In this document: one piece after another, positions 1 to 11,844 of the stretch | How positions within the stretch are numbered: position 1 is the stretch's first letter | Layout: the number at the start of each line of letters is the position of its first letter | From: Acidianus manzaensis | Lineage (GTDB): Archaea > Thermoproteota > Thermoprotei_A > Sulfolobales > Sulfolobaceae | Length of the DNA: 64,000 nt | Direction of reading: 5' to 3' | Assembly (NCBI RefSeq): GCF_002116695.1 | Contig: NZ_CP020477.1 | Location: forward strand, 186,001-250,000 | Translations under genes and position numbers: made by a program | The notes under the pieces: model-generated | What the model was told of the DNA's origin: nothing | The model's input: the letters and a program-made list of their open reading frames with translations, nothing else | Databases searched by the model: none

Positions 1-387
1 CAAAATCCTTGCAATTAAGAATTCCAGATACGAAAAAGTGGCTGCATTATAAAATGAGCTTAAACCCATTATTAGCATTGTTATCATTAGCATATTTCTT
101 CTACCTATCTTATCAGAAATTGGAGACAAGACAAGAGAACCTATAACGTAACCGATTAAATTGCCTAAAACTACCGGTCCTAGTAATATGGCCGCATTTG
201 AAGGAGATACATGAAATAATACTACTGCAGTCTGAACAAAACTTACATTTATATTGAAAATATCATAAAATGTAAATAATTCTCCAACACCTATAATTCC
301 TAACAAAATATAGTTAAAGGCCCATGTTGGTAGCCTATCAAGTCTAGCTATAATTTGGGCTGACTTTACATTATCTTCTTTTGACAT
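1..387 (-). CDS. MFS transporter, N-terminal part (runs off the window)
   Basis: The reverse strand reads as an open frame from an ATG at 387 to the window edge, giving the first 129 residues of a membrane protein. Two hydrophobic segments (about residues 18-50 and 65-92) are followed by the MFS loop motif SDKIGRR, and a third helix then begins. This is typical of the 12-helix metabolite:proton symporters of the major facilitator superfamily. The substrate cannot be told from this fragment. It is divergent from the gene at 541, and an inverted repeat lies between them (441-463). The family call is firm and the substrate is unknown. Confidence 0.8.
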   Translation of the reverse strand, partial: MSKEDNVKSAQIIARLDRLPTWAFNYILLGIIGVGELFTFYDIFNINVSFVQTAVVLFHVSPSNAAILLGPVVLGNLIGYVIGSLVLSPISDKIGRRNMLMITMLIMGLSSFYNAATFSYLEFLIARIL

Positions 388-440
388 ATTCGTTGATACT
401 TCTTCATAATTATAACTATTATATCAAACTGATTTCAGAA

Positions 441-463
441 TTTTGTTTTATAGATAAACAAAA
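441..463. promoter_or_regulatory. Inverted repeat in divergent promoter region
   Basis: TTTTGTTT (441-448) and AAACAAAA (456-463) form a perfect 8-bp inverted repeat with a 7-base spacer between the divergent starts at 387 and 541. A TATA-like stretch (about 509-518) lies downstream toward 541. This could be a regulator site shared by both genes, but low-complexity AT sequence makes chance occurrence possible. Confidence 0.3.
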
Positions 464-508
464 CAATTTTAGTTTATATATATTTTCTTCGTTATTAGCT
501 TTAAAAAA

Positions 509-518
509 GATATATAAG
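509..518 (+). promoter_or_regulatory. TATA box for gene at 541
   Basis: The sequence GATATATAAG lies about 27 bases before the ATG at 541. That is the spacing expected for an archaeal TATA box driving a leaderless transcript. No Shine-Dalgarno site precedes the ATG. Confidence 0.5.
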
Positions 519-540
519 CTTAGTTTCTAATGTATAAATT

Positions 541-1179
541 ATGAGTGTTATATTTTTGCCACTAGAGTCTTATATAGCAGACGTAACATATGAGTCTAAA
601 GGAGGTTATGTATTAAAAATAGGAAAATATTATGCTGTATACATTAATGGAAGGATAGAGTATGTTACAGATAATGAAACATTAGCTATTCTCCTACTTT
701 ACGAGAAATTCTTAGATAAACCAAGGAAAACTATGCACAAAATATTAAGATTGCCTCTATTAAGGTTAACAAGAGATAGTCCAATATATAATAGTGGAGA
801 AATGCTAATAAAAGGAAGGTTAGATAGCGATAATTTAGAAATCTTATCCTGGAAAGATTTACAAGATTATTCTTTTGATATTATAACATACGAATGGGAG
901 CATAATGCACTCCGTTCAGAAGGTAATAACGTAAGAACTTTTGTATTAAACTTCGATAAATGTGAATATAAAGCTCAAAATCAAGGAACTCAAATTTATG
1001 AATGTTATATTGAAGATTTCGGAAGATATCTAGTACTTAATCATATTATAAGTTCAGTTGTAGCACAATCATTAGACATACTGCTAAAACTAGGAGAATA
1101 TGCATTAGAAATTGATTCAGAAACTTTAGAAGGATTAAAATCATTCTATGATGATAAAAAAGTTTATAATTTGGTATAA
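541..1179 (+). CDS. Unknown protein, 212 aa
   Basis: I do not recognise this protein. It is soluble (no signal peptide or membrane helix) and mixed in composition. The N-terminal part looks beta-rich (residues 1-45) and the C-terminal part alpha-helical, around residues 160-205. The start is supported by a TATA box about 27 bases upstream. It stands alone between a divergent MFS gene and the iorAB operon. Codon use resembles its neighbours, so I take it as a real gene, probably one restricted to Sulfolobales. Confidence 0.65.
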   Translation: MSVIFLPLESYIADVTYESKGGYVLKIGKYYAVYINGRIEYVTDNETLAILLLYEKFLDKPRKTMHKILRLPLLRLTRDSPIYNSGEMLIKGRLDSDNLEILSWKDLQDYSFDIITYEWEHNALRSEGNNVRTFVLNFDKCEYKAQNQGTQIYECYIEDFGRYLVLNHIISSVVAQSLDILLKLGEYALEIDSETLEGLKSFYDDKKVYNLV

Positions 1180-1276
1180 TGCTAAAATAAAATTTTTATG
1201 TAATAAAAGGAGAATAAACTAAAATTTAAATATTAAGAAAGATTAGCTTTTATGTCATATTTCATAATTATAAATT

Positions 1277-3090
<1,814 letters not shown>

Positions 3091-3103
<13 letters not shown>

Positions 3104-3660
3104 ATATTATAATTGCAGGTATTGGTGGACAAGGAATAATAACAATGGGAAGAATTTTAGTAGAAGCGTCTAATTTAAGCGGAATAAAGGCTTTAGTATC
3201 TGAAACTCACGGTTTAGCACAGAGAGGAGGAGCAGTTAATGTTCACGTTAGAATAGGTGATGTTTTAGCTCCATTAATCCGTAAAGGAAATGCTGATTAT
3301 TTAATTGCTTTAGAAGCAACAGAAGCATTAAGAAATATAGATTATGCCAATAAAAATACAATTATTATTATAAATAAATTGGTAGAAAGATCTGTTTTAC
3401 CTAAGATAAAAATGTTATCTTTTGAAGAAATTTTGGAAAAAATAAGAAGAATATCTAATAACGTAATTCCTATTGACGCTAAGAAATTAGCTATTGAAGC
3501 TGGAAATCCCAAGGCTATGAATGCTGTAATGATAGGAACAATGATGAGTTTTGGAAAACTGAAAAATCTAGTAAATGAAGAAAATATATTGAAGGCTTTA
3601 AGAACTGATGTAAATAGAAAAGCTTACCTCTCAGGAAAAATAAAAATAGAAGTAACATGA
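3091..3660 (+). CDS. iorB: Indolepyruvate:ferredoxin oxidoreductase, beta subunit
   Basis: This is the gamma-domain-like partner of IorA, a 189-residue protein of the pyruvate/ketoisovalerate oxidoreductase catalytic-domain family. It opens with a glycine-rich motif, [12 protein letters not shown] (about residues 8-19), and carries the family segment [13 protein letters not shown]. It overlaps iorA by 13 bases, so the two subunits are translationally coupled. It acts in the cytoplasm as the second half of the IorAB enzyme. The assignment from motif and position is firm; the preferred 2-oxoacid is not determinable. Confidence 0.92.
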
Positions 3661-3670
3661 GATTGATAAT

Positions 3671-4969
3671 ATGATAACTATAAAATCCTCTAAAAAAGTA
3701 ATAGAAGAATCCGATAATCTTTTAGCCACAACAACCAGAGATAGTGATTTGTTCCCATTAGTAATAGACCATGGAGAAGGAGTGTGGATTTATGATATTG
3801 ATGGAAACAGATTTCTTGACTTTACTTCCGGAATAGGCGTTAATAATTTAGGTTGGCCTTCCCATCCAGAAGTTATAAAAATTGGAATTGAGCAAATGCA
3901 AAAATTAGCTCATGCAGCATCTAATGATTTCTATAATATTCAACAGTTAGAATTAGCTAAGAAACTAGTCTCTTTATCTCCGGGCAATTTTGAAAAGAAA
4001 GTCTTCTTTTCGAATAGTGGAACGGAAGCTATAGAAGCGTCTATAAAATTGGTAAAGTCTGTAGAAGAAAAACGAAAATATTTAATCTCTTTTATAGGGG
4101 GATTTCACGGAAGGACATTTGGGTCTCTATCGTTAACAGCAAGTAAACCTATACAGAAAGCTAGAGTAGGTCCATTAATGCCTGGAGTCTACTACGTGCC
4201 ATATCCTAATCCTTTCAGGAACCCATGGCATATAAATGGATATGAAGAGCCGGAAGAATTAGTTAACAGAGTAATAGAATACTTAGAGGAATGGGTTTTT
4301 GGGCATTTAGTACCCGCAGATGAAGTGTCAGCAATATTTTATGAACCTATTCAAGGAGAAGGAGGTTATATAGTTCCTCCTAAAAATTTTTTTAGAGAAT
4401 TGGAGAAGTTAGCTAAAAAATATGGAATATATTTAGTTGACGATGAAGTGCAAATGGGAATTGGAAGAACTGGCAAGCTCTTCGCTATAGAAAATTTTGA
4501 TGGCGAACCAGACGTTATAACACTAGCTAAAGCATTAGGAGGAGGAATTATGCCTATAGGTGCTACAATATTTAGAAAAGAATTAGATTTTAAAGAAGGA
4601 ATACATAGCAACACTTTCGGAGGGAATGCATTAGCTACTGCAATAGGAAGTAAAGTTATAGATATAGCAAAAGATCTACTACCTCATATAAAAGAAATGG
4701 AAAAAATATTCAAAGAAGAATTGTCAAATATGAAAGTAGATGATGTAAGAGGTATTGGACTAGCCTGGGGAATTGAATTTATAAAAGAAGATAGAAAACC
4801 TGACGTTAAGACTAGAAATAAGGTAATTGAAGAAGCTTTCAAAAATGGACTTCTATTACTTCCAGCAGGAGAGAGTTCAATTAGGATAATCCCACCTCTT
4901 GTGATAGAAGAAGATGAAGCCAAAGAAGGATTAAACAAATTGAGAAAAATAATAAACTCTATCAGATAA
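3671..4969 (+). CDS. Class III PLP aminotransferase (4-aminobutyrate / ornithine type)
   Basis: This 432-residue fold-type I, class III aminotransferase transfers an omega or alpha amino group to a 2-oxoacid. Family marks are [14 protein letters not shown] (PLP phosphate site), [14 protein letters not shown], the Asp-containing strand [14 protein letters not shown], and the Schiff-base lysine in TLAKALGGG near residue 287. It begins 10 bases after iorB, so it is probably co-transcribed and may supply the 2-oxoacid for IorAB or regenerate its amino acceptor. GabT-like, acetylornithine-like and broad amino-acid aminotransferase functions cannot be separated here. Confidence 0.85.
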   Translation: MITIKSSKKVIEESDNLLATTTRDSDLFPLVIDHGEGVWIYDIDGNRFLDFTSGIGVNNLGWPSHPEVIKIGIEQMQKLAHAASNDFYNIQQLELAKKLVSLSPGNFEKKVFFSNSGTEAIEASIKLVKSVEEKRKYLISFIGGFHGRTFGSLSLTASKPIQKARVGPLMPGVYYVPYPNPFRNPWHINGYEEPEELVNRVIEYLEEWVFGHLVPADEVSAIFYEPIQGEGGYIVPPKNFFRELEKLAKKYGIYLVDDEVQMGIGRTGKLFAIENFDGEPDVITLAKALGGGIMPIGATIFRKELDFKEGIHSNTFGGNALATAIGSKVIDIAKDLLPHIKEMEKIFKEELSNMKVDDVRGIGLAWGIEFIKEDRKPDVKTRNKVIEEAFKNGLLLLPAGESSIRIIPPLVIEEDEAKEGLNKLRKIINSIR

Positions 4970-4988
4970 TTTTTTCTCTCTTTTTTAA
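4969..4988 (+). terminator. Pyrimidine-rich terminator tract after the iorAB operon
   Basis: Directly after the aminotransferase stop codon is a run of about 18 T/C bases without a hairpin. Such T-tracts act as intrinsic terminators in Sulfolobales. Confidence 0.45.
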
Positions 4989-5154
4989 TTTGAGGCTATC
5001 ATAATTTTCCTGAATCGCGTTGTAGTCTTTAAAAAAATAAAAAGAAGATTACGGATAAATTACAATAATTTAAGAATAACTTCACATAACATTCTATATT
5101 TAGAAATTTTCTGTTGTTAGAAAAGTTTAAGATAATAAAGATAAATAATAACTT

Positions 5155-6038
<884 letters not shown>

Positions 6039-6042
<4 letters not shown>

Positions 6043-6356
6043 AAATAATAGTAAATGGAAAAGAAGCAGGAACCAAAGAAACAGGTTGCGCAATATGTGG
6101 CAGTGACTGGGGTTCATATTATGCAAAAGTTGATGGAGAAGAATTATTCTTCTGTTGCGATATCTGTGCGAAAGAGTTTAGTAATATGATTCAAGAAGTT
6201 AAAAATAGAACCAATTGGAATAAAATAGATGAAGTAAATATAAGAGGAAATTGGTCTATGGGAAGACATGTAATGGCAAGATCTGGAGTTCAGAGATATT
6301 ATTTTTACATAACTTTCGATGAAGACGGAAATATAAGAACATTCAAGCCAGAATAA
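6039..6356 (+). CDS. TA0938-family small zinc-binding protein
   Basis: This 105-residue protein resembles the TA0938 family known from Thermoplasma and Sulfolobales. It has a [12 protein letters not shown] motif near residue 17 and a CCDICAKEF motif near residue 40. The paired Cys motifs should bind one zinc in a TRASH/treble-clef-like unit. It overlaps the preceding zinc-finger/heme-oxygenase-fold gene by four bases, so the two are translationally coupled and may form a complex. The function is not established. Confidence 0.7.
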
Positions 6357-6358
6357 TC

Positions 6359-6375
6359 ATTTTTTATTTTTCTTT
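6359..6375 (+). terminator. T-rich terminator tract
   Basis: A run of T bases with single interruptions follows the TA0938-like stop codon within a few bases, as expected for a Sulfolobales transcription end. Confidence 0.4.
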
Positions 6376-6410
6376 AATATAAAAGATACTATTAAAATAT
6401 AGTTTGTAGA

Positions 6411-6483
6411 GTATCTTAAAATTGAGTTCTTCTCTAAATCAGAATCATTCGTTGAGCCAGCGTAGAATATTCAAATGGTACAC
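6411..6483 (+). repeat. Dispersed repeat, copy A
   Basis: This roughly 73-base stretch matches the stretch at 59487-59555. The first 33 bases (consensus core AAAATT-R-AGTYCTTCTCT followed by AATCAGA) differ at about six positions. Both copies also share GAGCC, GTAGAA and end in TCAAATGGTA-Y-AC. No coding frame explains it. It may be a miniature transposable element or an untranslated RNA. Confidence 0.5.
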
Positions 6484-6519
6484 ACTAATTAAAATATTAA
6501 AAAATTAAATTACTTTCTT

Positions 6520-6729
6520 TTATCCTCCCCAAACATAACCAGAAGAGGAAGATGTTGAAGTAGTAGAAGAACTGGAGGATGTTGATGTAGTAGACGTTGA
6601 AGATGTAGGCTTAGAAGATGTAGTAGAAGCTGTATGGGACGGTATCATAGCAAAAAATACTCCTCCTACTATAAGAATTATTACAGTCAGAATTATTATA
6701 CCTAATTCTATTCCGCTTATTCCTTTCAT
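6520..6729 (-). CDS. Small pilin-like membrane protein with Ser/Thr-rich tail
   Basis: This 69-residue protein starts KGISGIELGIIILTVIIL, a class III (type IV pilin/archaellin) style signal. A short Lys-Gly leader is followed by one hydrophobic helix, and a prepilin-peptidase-like cleavage is plausible after the second Gly. Residues 32-63 are almost only Ser and Thr, and the C-terminus is GYVWGG. Such tails are usually glycosylated and extracellular in Sulfolobales. A TATA-like AGTTTAAAAA lies about 30 bases upstream. It is the divergent neighbour of the four-helix protein at 6846. The function is unknown. Confidence 0.6.
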   Translation of the reverse strand: MKGISGIELGIIILTVIILIVGGVFFAMIPSHTASTTSSKPTSSTSTTSTSSSSSTTSTSSSSGYVWGG

Positions 6730-6845
6730 CCCATTATTTTTATATTCGTCATTTTTAAACTTTGTCCCAAATCTTAAGTAAGATTAATAAAGAAGAGTGA
6801 TAATTTGGGTAAATGTTTAAATACTCATATAGAAGATAAAAACGT

Positions 6846-7223
6846 ATGAGCGTAATAAAAAGCATATACTCGCCCATCAGAATAATTGGAGGAATAGTAT
6901 TCTTAGCATGGGCAGGAATTCATTTATACTTATCAACTTCGTTACTCAAACTACTTCCAGTAGTAGGAGAATTCTTCATTTTTGATTCTATCTTAGCTAT
7001 AATAGCTGCAGCCCTTCTCATCATTAACTTCAAGATGTTATATTTACCCATTTTAGTATACTCTTGGATTAATTACATTTTAATAACTGAATCTAGAGTA
7101 TTTCCAGCTCCAGTATTAGGATATTCATTACCCGTAGTTAATGCTTATGTAATAGCTGCTCTTATTTTAGATGTGATAGCAATAATTTTAGTAACTCTTA
7201 TCTGGATAGGTTCAAGAAGATAA
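6846..7223 (+). CDS. Four-helix membrane protein of unknown function
   Basis: This 125-residue protein has four hydrophobic segments (about residues 10-30, 35-60, 64-82 and 93-120) and a short basic C-terminus (GSRR). I recognise no catalytic motif. A clear TATA box, GTTTAAATAC, lies at 6815-6824, about 26 bases before the ATG, so the mRNA is probably leaderless. Divergent transcription from the pilin-like gene suggests a cell-envelope role, but this is only positional inference. Confidence 0.6.
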   Translation: MSVIKSIYSPIRIIGGIVFLAWAGIHLYLSTSLLKLLPVVGEFFIFDSILAIIAAALLIINFKMLYLPILVYSWINYILITESRVFPAPVLGYSLPVVNAYVIAALILDVIAIILVTLIWIGSRR

Positions 7224-7325
7224 AGGCAAAAATGGTATGTACTGTCAAAAGTATATTTAATTTGAAAGCTAAAAATTTTTTAAATCAAATTATAAAAATA
7301 CTAGAATTTGTCATGATAAATGTTT

Positions 7326-7910
7326 TTAACTTTCTTGGTAAATACTATTCCAAAAAGATAACTCATAAGCCTGTATTGTTTTAGCTATTTCTAGATAGTT
7401 TTTACTATCATATCTCGAAATTATTTTCTCAGCTAAATCTTCGTCAATTTTAGCATTTGCAAACAATTCTAAAAACTCAACATTTATCTTTCCTTTAAAT
7501 ATTTCAGCTAATTTTTTGCAATTCTGACTCCAAATAGGTAAATTAATCACTAAAGCTAATACTTGCTCTCCAGTACTAGCATAGTTTGCTAACCAGGCTA
7601 GATAATGAGTATACGCTACTGCCCAAGGCAATGGTTCAACATTTTTATTTGCAATTTTCCTTAAGATCTTTAGTCCAGCATAATCTCCTTCTAGTGCACT
7701 TAATAGAAAATCTATTTCATCTTGTTCCTTAGCTTTGCTAAGCATAATAGCTAATGATTTAACGTCAGAATTAACAATATACCATTGTTGATCATATATG
7801 AGCTGAATTTTATTTTGCGCTATTTTTCCTTCTTCTGCAGATTTTATAAAAGGATGATTTATTATCTGTTGATTGATTTGACTTAACTCTTCTCTTAATT
7901 GCGATAGCAT
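7326..7910 (-). CDS. TenA / PqqC-like heme-oxygenase-fold protein
   Basis: This is a 194-residue all-helical protein with the TenA-type opening INHPFIKSAEEGKI and the helix AYTHYLAWLANYAST. It lacks an obvious thiaminase active-site Cys in the usual context, so thiamin salvage is not certain. TenA/Thi-4 proteins salvage thiamin pyrimidine precursors. Other members of the fold are oxidases. It is transcribed alone, with a TATA-like GTATATAACTT upstream of the start. It is a distant relative of the domain at 5155-6042. Confidence 0.65.
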   Translation of the reverse strand: MLSQLREELSQINQQIINHPFIKSAEEGKIAQNKIQLIYDQQWYIVNSDVKSLAIMLSKAKEQDEIDFLLSALEGDYAGLKILRKIANKNVEPLPWAVAYTHYLAWLANYASTGEQVLALVINLPIWSQNCKKLAEIFKGKINVEFLELFANAKIDEDLAEKIISRYDSKNYLEIAKTIQAYELSFWNSIYQES

Positions 7911-8217
7911 AATCTAAATTAATGTTGAAGGAATATATAAGTTAATTATTAGATAAGTTATATACACTTTTTCTCTTTAATAACTTGAATAAATATAGAT
8001 AAATAAAATATTAAAAATTTTTAATAAAAATGTTTAACACTTACATAAATTCTCATAGAGAGAATACGTCTTTTTGTAGTTATTTGTAGATAATAAGTTG
8101 ATGAAATTTAATTTTATTGCGTTATATCTTTACCATTATGTTAGTGTATAATATTTGATCACTTAACGCTCCCGACAAATATCATATATTATTATTAGTA
8201 GTATTTTTGGTTGTGCG

Positions 8218-8239
8218 GTATCAGCTACTGATCTGATAC
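8218..8239. promoter_or_regulatory. Inverted repeat upstream of MBL-fold gene
   Basis: GTATCAG (8218-8224) and CTGATAC (8233-8239) are perfect 7-bp inverted arms around an 8-base spacer. They sit just upstream of a TATA-like TTCTTAATAAATC (about 8247-8259) and about 50 bases before the MBL-fold start. A regulator operator is the simplest reading. The rest of the 7911-8291 spacer shows only promoter-like AT-rich sequence. Confidence 0.35.
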
Positions 8240-8291
8240 TTAATGCTTTCTTAATAAATCAGATAAATTGAATTGAAAGGTGCTATGGCAA

Positions 8292-9119
8292 ATGATAGAA
8301 TTAAGAAACATGAGTAACGAAATAACACTAATAGCTACTGAATATCATGACGTAGATTTAAATCTTTTACTATATAGGGGAAAAACTGGTAAATCAATAT
8401 TATTAGATACTTCTACAGCGATCCAGATAAAGTCTATTATTGATAATATAGGATATTTTCCAGATATAGCAGTTATTTCTCATGCTCATCTGGATCATGC
8501 AGGAGGTTCAGAGTACTTGCACGATCACGGTACAATCGTAATAACTCATCCTGTGAGTGCATCCTTATTGTCTGATTTAGATACTGCTATATATAGCTTC
8601 TTCCCAAAAAAGTATTTTAAATGGATAGGAGAAAAAGAAAGTATTTCATTTATTAACCTTATCAAAGAGGAATTGGGAAATCCTAAAATTACAAGCACAC
8701 AATTAAATAATGCTAATCCAGTTACTTGTTTTGATGCCTTTGGACACGTTACAGGGGCAATAATATGCAGAATAGATAACGTATTTTTTACCGGTGATGA
8801 GATTCAAGGCACAGGAATAAGGGATAGAAACGAAACAAATTCAATACCACAAATATCATCTATCGAAGATTACTTAATAACCATTTATAAGTTAATTAAT
8901 ATGAAGCCCGAAATAATTATTCCAGCTCATAATTATTTACCCAATAATACTAGAGTAATTGAGGGTTCATCTACAGAAACCTTTTTATACTCCTCTATAG
9001 AAGCTGTACTTAAATTACTCCACTTAACCGCATCTATTTTAGAAGAACGTTTCCTTGTAGGTTATGATACTCTTTCAAATTTAATAACCGTATTTTTTCA
9101 ATTGTATCTTCTTTTGTAA
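8292..9119 (+). CDS. MBL-fold metallo-hydrolase
   Basis: This metallo-beta-lactamase-fold hydrolase has the zinc-binding signature SHAHLDHAGG, a later histidine in CFDAFGHVTGA, the Asp in FFTGDEI, and a final PAHNYLP. I chose the ATG at 8292 because AAAGGTG ends about 9 bases upstream; a GTG at 8280 and an ATG at 8310 are alternatives. The last 86 bases overlap the convergent gene ending at 9034, and the C-terminal residues look unlike a usual family end. The true stop may therefore have been lost. Substrate unknown; neighbours do not define it. Confidence 0.75.
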   Translation: MIELRNMSNEITLIATEYHDVDLNLLLYRGKTGKSILLDTSTAIQIKSIIDNIGYFPDIAVISHAHLDHAGGSEYLHDHGTIVITHPVSASLLSDLDTAIYSFFPKKYFKWIGEKESISFINLIKEELGNPKITSTQLNNANPVTCFDAFGHVTGAIICRIDNVFFTGDEIQGTGIRDRNETNSIPQISSIEDYLITIYKLINMKPEIIIPAHNYLPNNTRVIEGSSTETFLYSSIEAVLKLLHLTASILEERFLVGYDTLSNLITVFFQLYLLL

Positions 9120-10191
9120 TTTCCCCTTTAAGAAATTTATTAATTACAGTTCCAGTCTCAACATGAAGTTTTACAAAGCCTGGAAAATTTGGTCTTACAT
9201 AAGCTAATAATATTGTATTGATTGTATTAACATAACAATCTTTGCATTTAGCATTAGTTTCCTTATCTAACCATATTCTGTAATCTGCAGGTTGGCCTAA
9301 ATATGAAAAATACTTCTTTTGTATATCAAAGTTATAAAACCATTTTACAAAATTTAAAGTTTCCTCAATATATTTATTCCTCTTGCTTATTGCTAGACCA
9401 GCACCACCTAATACTGACCCATAAGGTAATTTTGAAAAACTTGGTATATTAGCAAACGCAATAACATTTTTCCTGTATCCGTCACGAGAATAATTATAAT
9501 ACCCATACGTTAATGGAACATAGCATATATCGTCTTCTTTAGAAACATAATTAAGCAGTTTTATCGGATCACTTTTTACACACATTTCCCCACAACTGTC
9601 TGAAATTGTCTTTAATATATCAAGGATTAATGATACATTTTCCATAATTTTTTTACTGATCGTAGTATAAAAGGGATTAATTCCTAAATTAACGCTTAAC
9701 GTTAAGAATGACGAGTGTGCATGAATTGGTGAAAATGGCATTCCAATTTTGCACTTCTCCTTGATCTTTAGTACTTCTTTCCATTTCTTAGGAATTTTTA
9801 TTTTTAGCTTTTTAAACAAATCTGGTCTATATGCTGAGACTTGAGAAGCAGCATCTACAGGAATTGCCCATATATGTCCATCATATATGTAGCTTTCAAA
9901 AGTTTTACCTACACTAATTTTTTGTATAAGTTCTATATCATTTTTACTTAATATCTCATCTAATGAAAGGTACTTTCCACTTTTAGCTATATCGCCTACG
10001 GCTGGATAATCCATTATTACTAGGTCATATTTTTCCGCTAATTTTTCTTGGGAGTAAACCGTAAAGTCGTATAAAGAGTTCTTGTCCCATATAATTTTTA
10101 TTTTTGTTAGCTCATAAAAATCTTTTGAAACCTCCACTATACTATTATAGCCTCTTGGATCATCCCAGGTAATTCCAGCTAGTTCAGTCAT
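9034..10191 (-). CDS. Extracellular solute-binding-protein-like protein lacking a signal peptide
   Basis: This 385-residue protein resembles family 1 solute-binding proteins of sugar ABC transporters. It contains an IMDYPAVGDIAKSG strand-loop, IWAIPVDAASQVSAYRPDLF and a late GGAGLAISKRNKYIEE segment. Unlike true exported binding proteins it begins directly in the mature fold, MTELAGITWDDPRG, with no signal peptide or lipobox. No permease lies beside it, although a complete CUT2 transporter starts at 11.8 kb. It may be a cytoplasmic sensor or enzyme-like homologue. The C-terminus overlaps the MBL-fold gene by 86 bases on the other strand. Confidence 0.65.
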   Translation of the reverse strand: MTELAGITWDDPRGYNSIVEVSKDFYELTKIKIIWDKNSLYDFTVYSQEKLAEKYDLVIMDYPAVGDIAKSGKYLSLDEILSKNDIELIQKISVGKTFESYIYDGHIWAIPVDAASQVSAYRPDLFKKLKIKIPKKWKEVLKIKEKCKIGMPFSPIHAHSSFLTLSVNLGINPFYTTISKKIMENVSLILDILKTISDSCGEMCVKSDPIKLLNYVSKEDDICYVPLTYGYYNYSRDGYRKNVIAFANIPSFSKLPYGSVLGGAGLAISKRNKYIEETLNFVKWFYNFDIQKKYFSYLGQPADYRIWLDKETNAKCKDCYVNTINTILLAYVRPNFPGFVKLHVETGTVINKFLKGEITKEDTIEKIRLLNLKEYHNLQGNVLLK

Positions 10192-10278
10192 TACAAGCTG
10201 TAACTAGTTTTTAAATTTAAAACGATATCCTAACATGTCTGAGAGAATATTTAATAAGAGAATAAATGACATTCTCAT

Positions 10279-11010
10279 ATGAAAAGTTTATCAATAAATG
10301 ATCTTAATGAGTTACTTAAGGCATTAGAGTTTTTTGATTTCACGATGCCACTATCACATAATGTGGTGTCATGGCCTACACATCCACCTATACAAATTAA
10401 TAAATTCAAGACTGTTGAAAGAGATCTTTATGATGCGCATGAAATTTATATGACCTCACAAGACTATACACACTTTGATGCTCCATCGCATATGATAAAG
10501 GGCGGAAAAACAATAGACGCATATGAAATATATAGGTTTGTGGCACCGGCGATAATACTGAACTTTTCCAATAAGGAGGATCTTGAAATTACTGATAAAG
10601 ACCTTCAACAATTTTCTGACCAAATAAAAAATGTAAATGCAGTAATACTTTTTACTGATTTTAATAAAGATCCTAAGGAATTTAAATATAACTGGAAGTA
10701 TTTGGGAGTTTCAAGTGCTAAGTATTTATCACAATTTTCAAATATAAAAATGGTTGCAATAGACGCTCCAAGTATAGCCGGTTGGTCTGGTGATGTGCCT
10801 GCTGCTCCTCATATAATTACTGTTAAAGACGCAATAGATATACACTTATATTTACTTGAAAAGGACATATTGATAGTCGAAGGGCTATATGATGTTAAGA
10901 AGGCTATCGGAAATAACAAGTATGTGTATGGAGTTCTTATTGCATTGCCGTTACAAATAGTTGGATTAGATGGAGGGCCTTGTAGAGTGATATTTACTAA
11001 ATTCACTTAA
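10279..11010 (+). CDS. Cyclase-family metal-dependent hydrolase
   Basis: This 243-residue protein belongs to the cyclase family (kynurenine formamidase-like). It shows the metal-binding signature YTHFDAPSHM near residue 64, preceded by DFTMPLSHNVVSWPTHP. A conserved late segment, VEGLYDVKKA, is also present. Members hydrolyse formamides, cyclic amides or isatin-type rings using Zn or Mn. A TATA box (about 10247-10258) supports the ATG. It points toward the Bat-type regulator 34 bases downstream. The substrate is unknown. Confidence 0.75.
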   Translation: MKSLSINDLNELLKALEFFDFTMPLSHNVVSWPTHPPIQINKFKTVERDLYDAHEIYMTSQDYTHFDAPSHMIKGGKTIDAYEIYRFVAPAIILNFSNKEDLEITDKDLQQFSDQIKNVNAVILFTDFNKDPKEFKYNWKYLGVSSAKYLSQFSNIKMVAIDAPSIAGWSGDVPAAPHIITVKDAIDIHLYLLEKDILIVEGLYDVKKAIGNNKYVYGVLIALPLQIVGLDGGPCRVIFTKFT

Positions 11011-11074
11011 ATTCGCATGTAAAACAAATAACGCAAAGTTTAAATTGATTGATACTAAATATTATATTGTGGAT

Positions 11075-11815
11075 ATGCACATTATAAAAAACGAGCATGA
11101 TAACTACGTGATTACATATTTCAGAATTAAGCATGAGGGCTGTTGGTCAGAACTGACAAGTAACAATAAATTTGAGGCCATAACTTTGATCGCCAGACCA
11201 AATAAGGATAAAAGATTTATCCTAGCTTATGACGAAGTAAAGCTGAACAATTATAATCTAAAAAATTTCATACGGGATTTAAAAGGAAATAATAGAGTAA
11301 AAGAAATATTTAAAATAAGAATTATAAATAATAAAAGAAATATTTATAGACTTCTTTTAAAGGAAGATTATGAAAATATGGTAAGAGGAATTCTCGACAA
11401 ATATACTCTATTTGATATCAAAGATTTAATATTGAATGGGGAGGAAAGAATAGTCCTAGTACTTCCTTCGTCGGAAATAATTGAACTTAAAAAAGATTTT
11501 GAAAATATAGGAAAATTAATTAAATTTACATATAAATATATAAATATTGATGAATTATTAACGGACTCTCTTCTAACAATATTTAATTTAACAAAACGCG
11601 AACATGAAAGTTTTAAATTAGCTTATAAGTCAGGATTTTACGATTTACCCAAGAACATAACATTAGAAGAACTAGCATCATACATGAAAATATCTAAACC
11701 TACTATGGAAGATTATATAAGAAAAGCTGAAAGAAAAATCTTTAAGAGTTTCTATCATCAATATTATTATTATGATATGCTACTGGAGGGAGATTCGGAG
11801 GAAGATTCAAAATAG
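11075..11815 (+). CDS. Bat-type HTH transcriptional regulator
   Basis: The C-terminal quarter is a bacterio-opsin-activator-like HTH domain (LTKREHESFKLAYKSGFYDLPKNITLEELA followed by the SKPTMEDYIRKAERK recognition helix). The N-terminal part starts with the family feature RIKHEGCWSEL, probably a ligand-sensing module. I prefer the ATG at 11075 over the upstream TTG at 11045. The TATA box GTTTAAATT (about 11038-11046) would overlap the TTG, and initiation 26 bases later would fall near 11070. It sits between the cyclase-family gene and the sugar ABC operon, which may be its targets. A second member is at 38372-39055. Confidence 0.78.
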   Translation: MHIIKNEHDNYVITYFRIKHEGCWSELTSNNKFEAITLIARPNKDKRFILAYDEVKLNNYNLKNFIRDLKGNNRVKEIFKIRIINNKRNIYRLLLKEDYENMVRGILDKYTLFDIKDLILNGEERIVLVLPSSEIIELKKDFENIGKLIKFTYKYINIDELLTDSLLTIFNLTKREHESFKLAYKSGFYDLPKNITLEELASYMKISKPTMEDYIRKAERKIFKSFYHQYYYYDMLLEGDSEEDSK

Positions 11816-11844
11816 TCTCTTGATCTAGCTGGGTTTCAAGAAAT

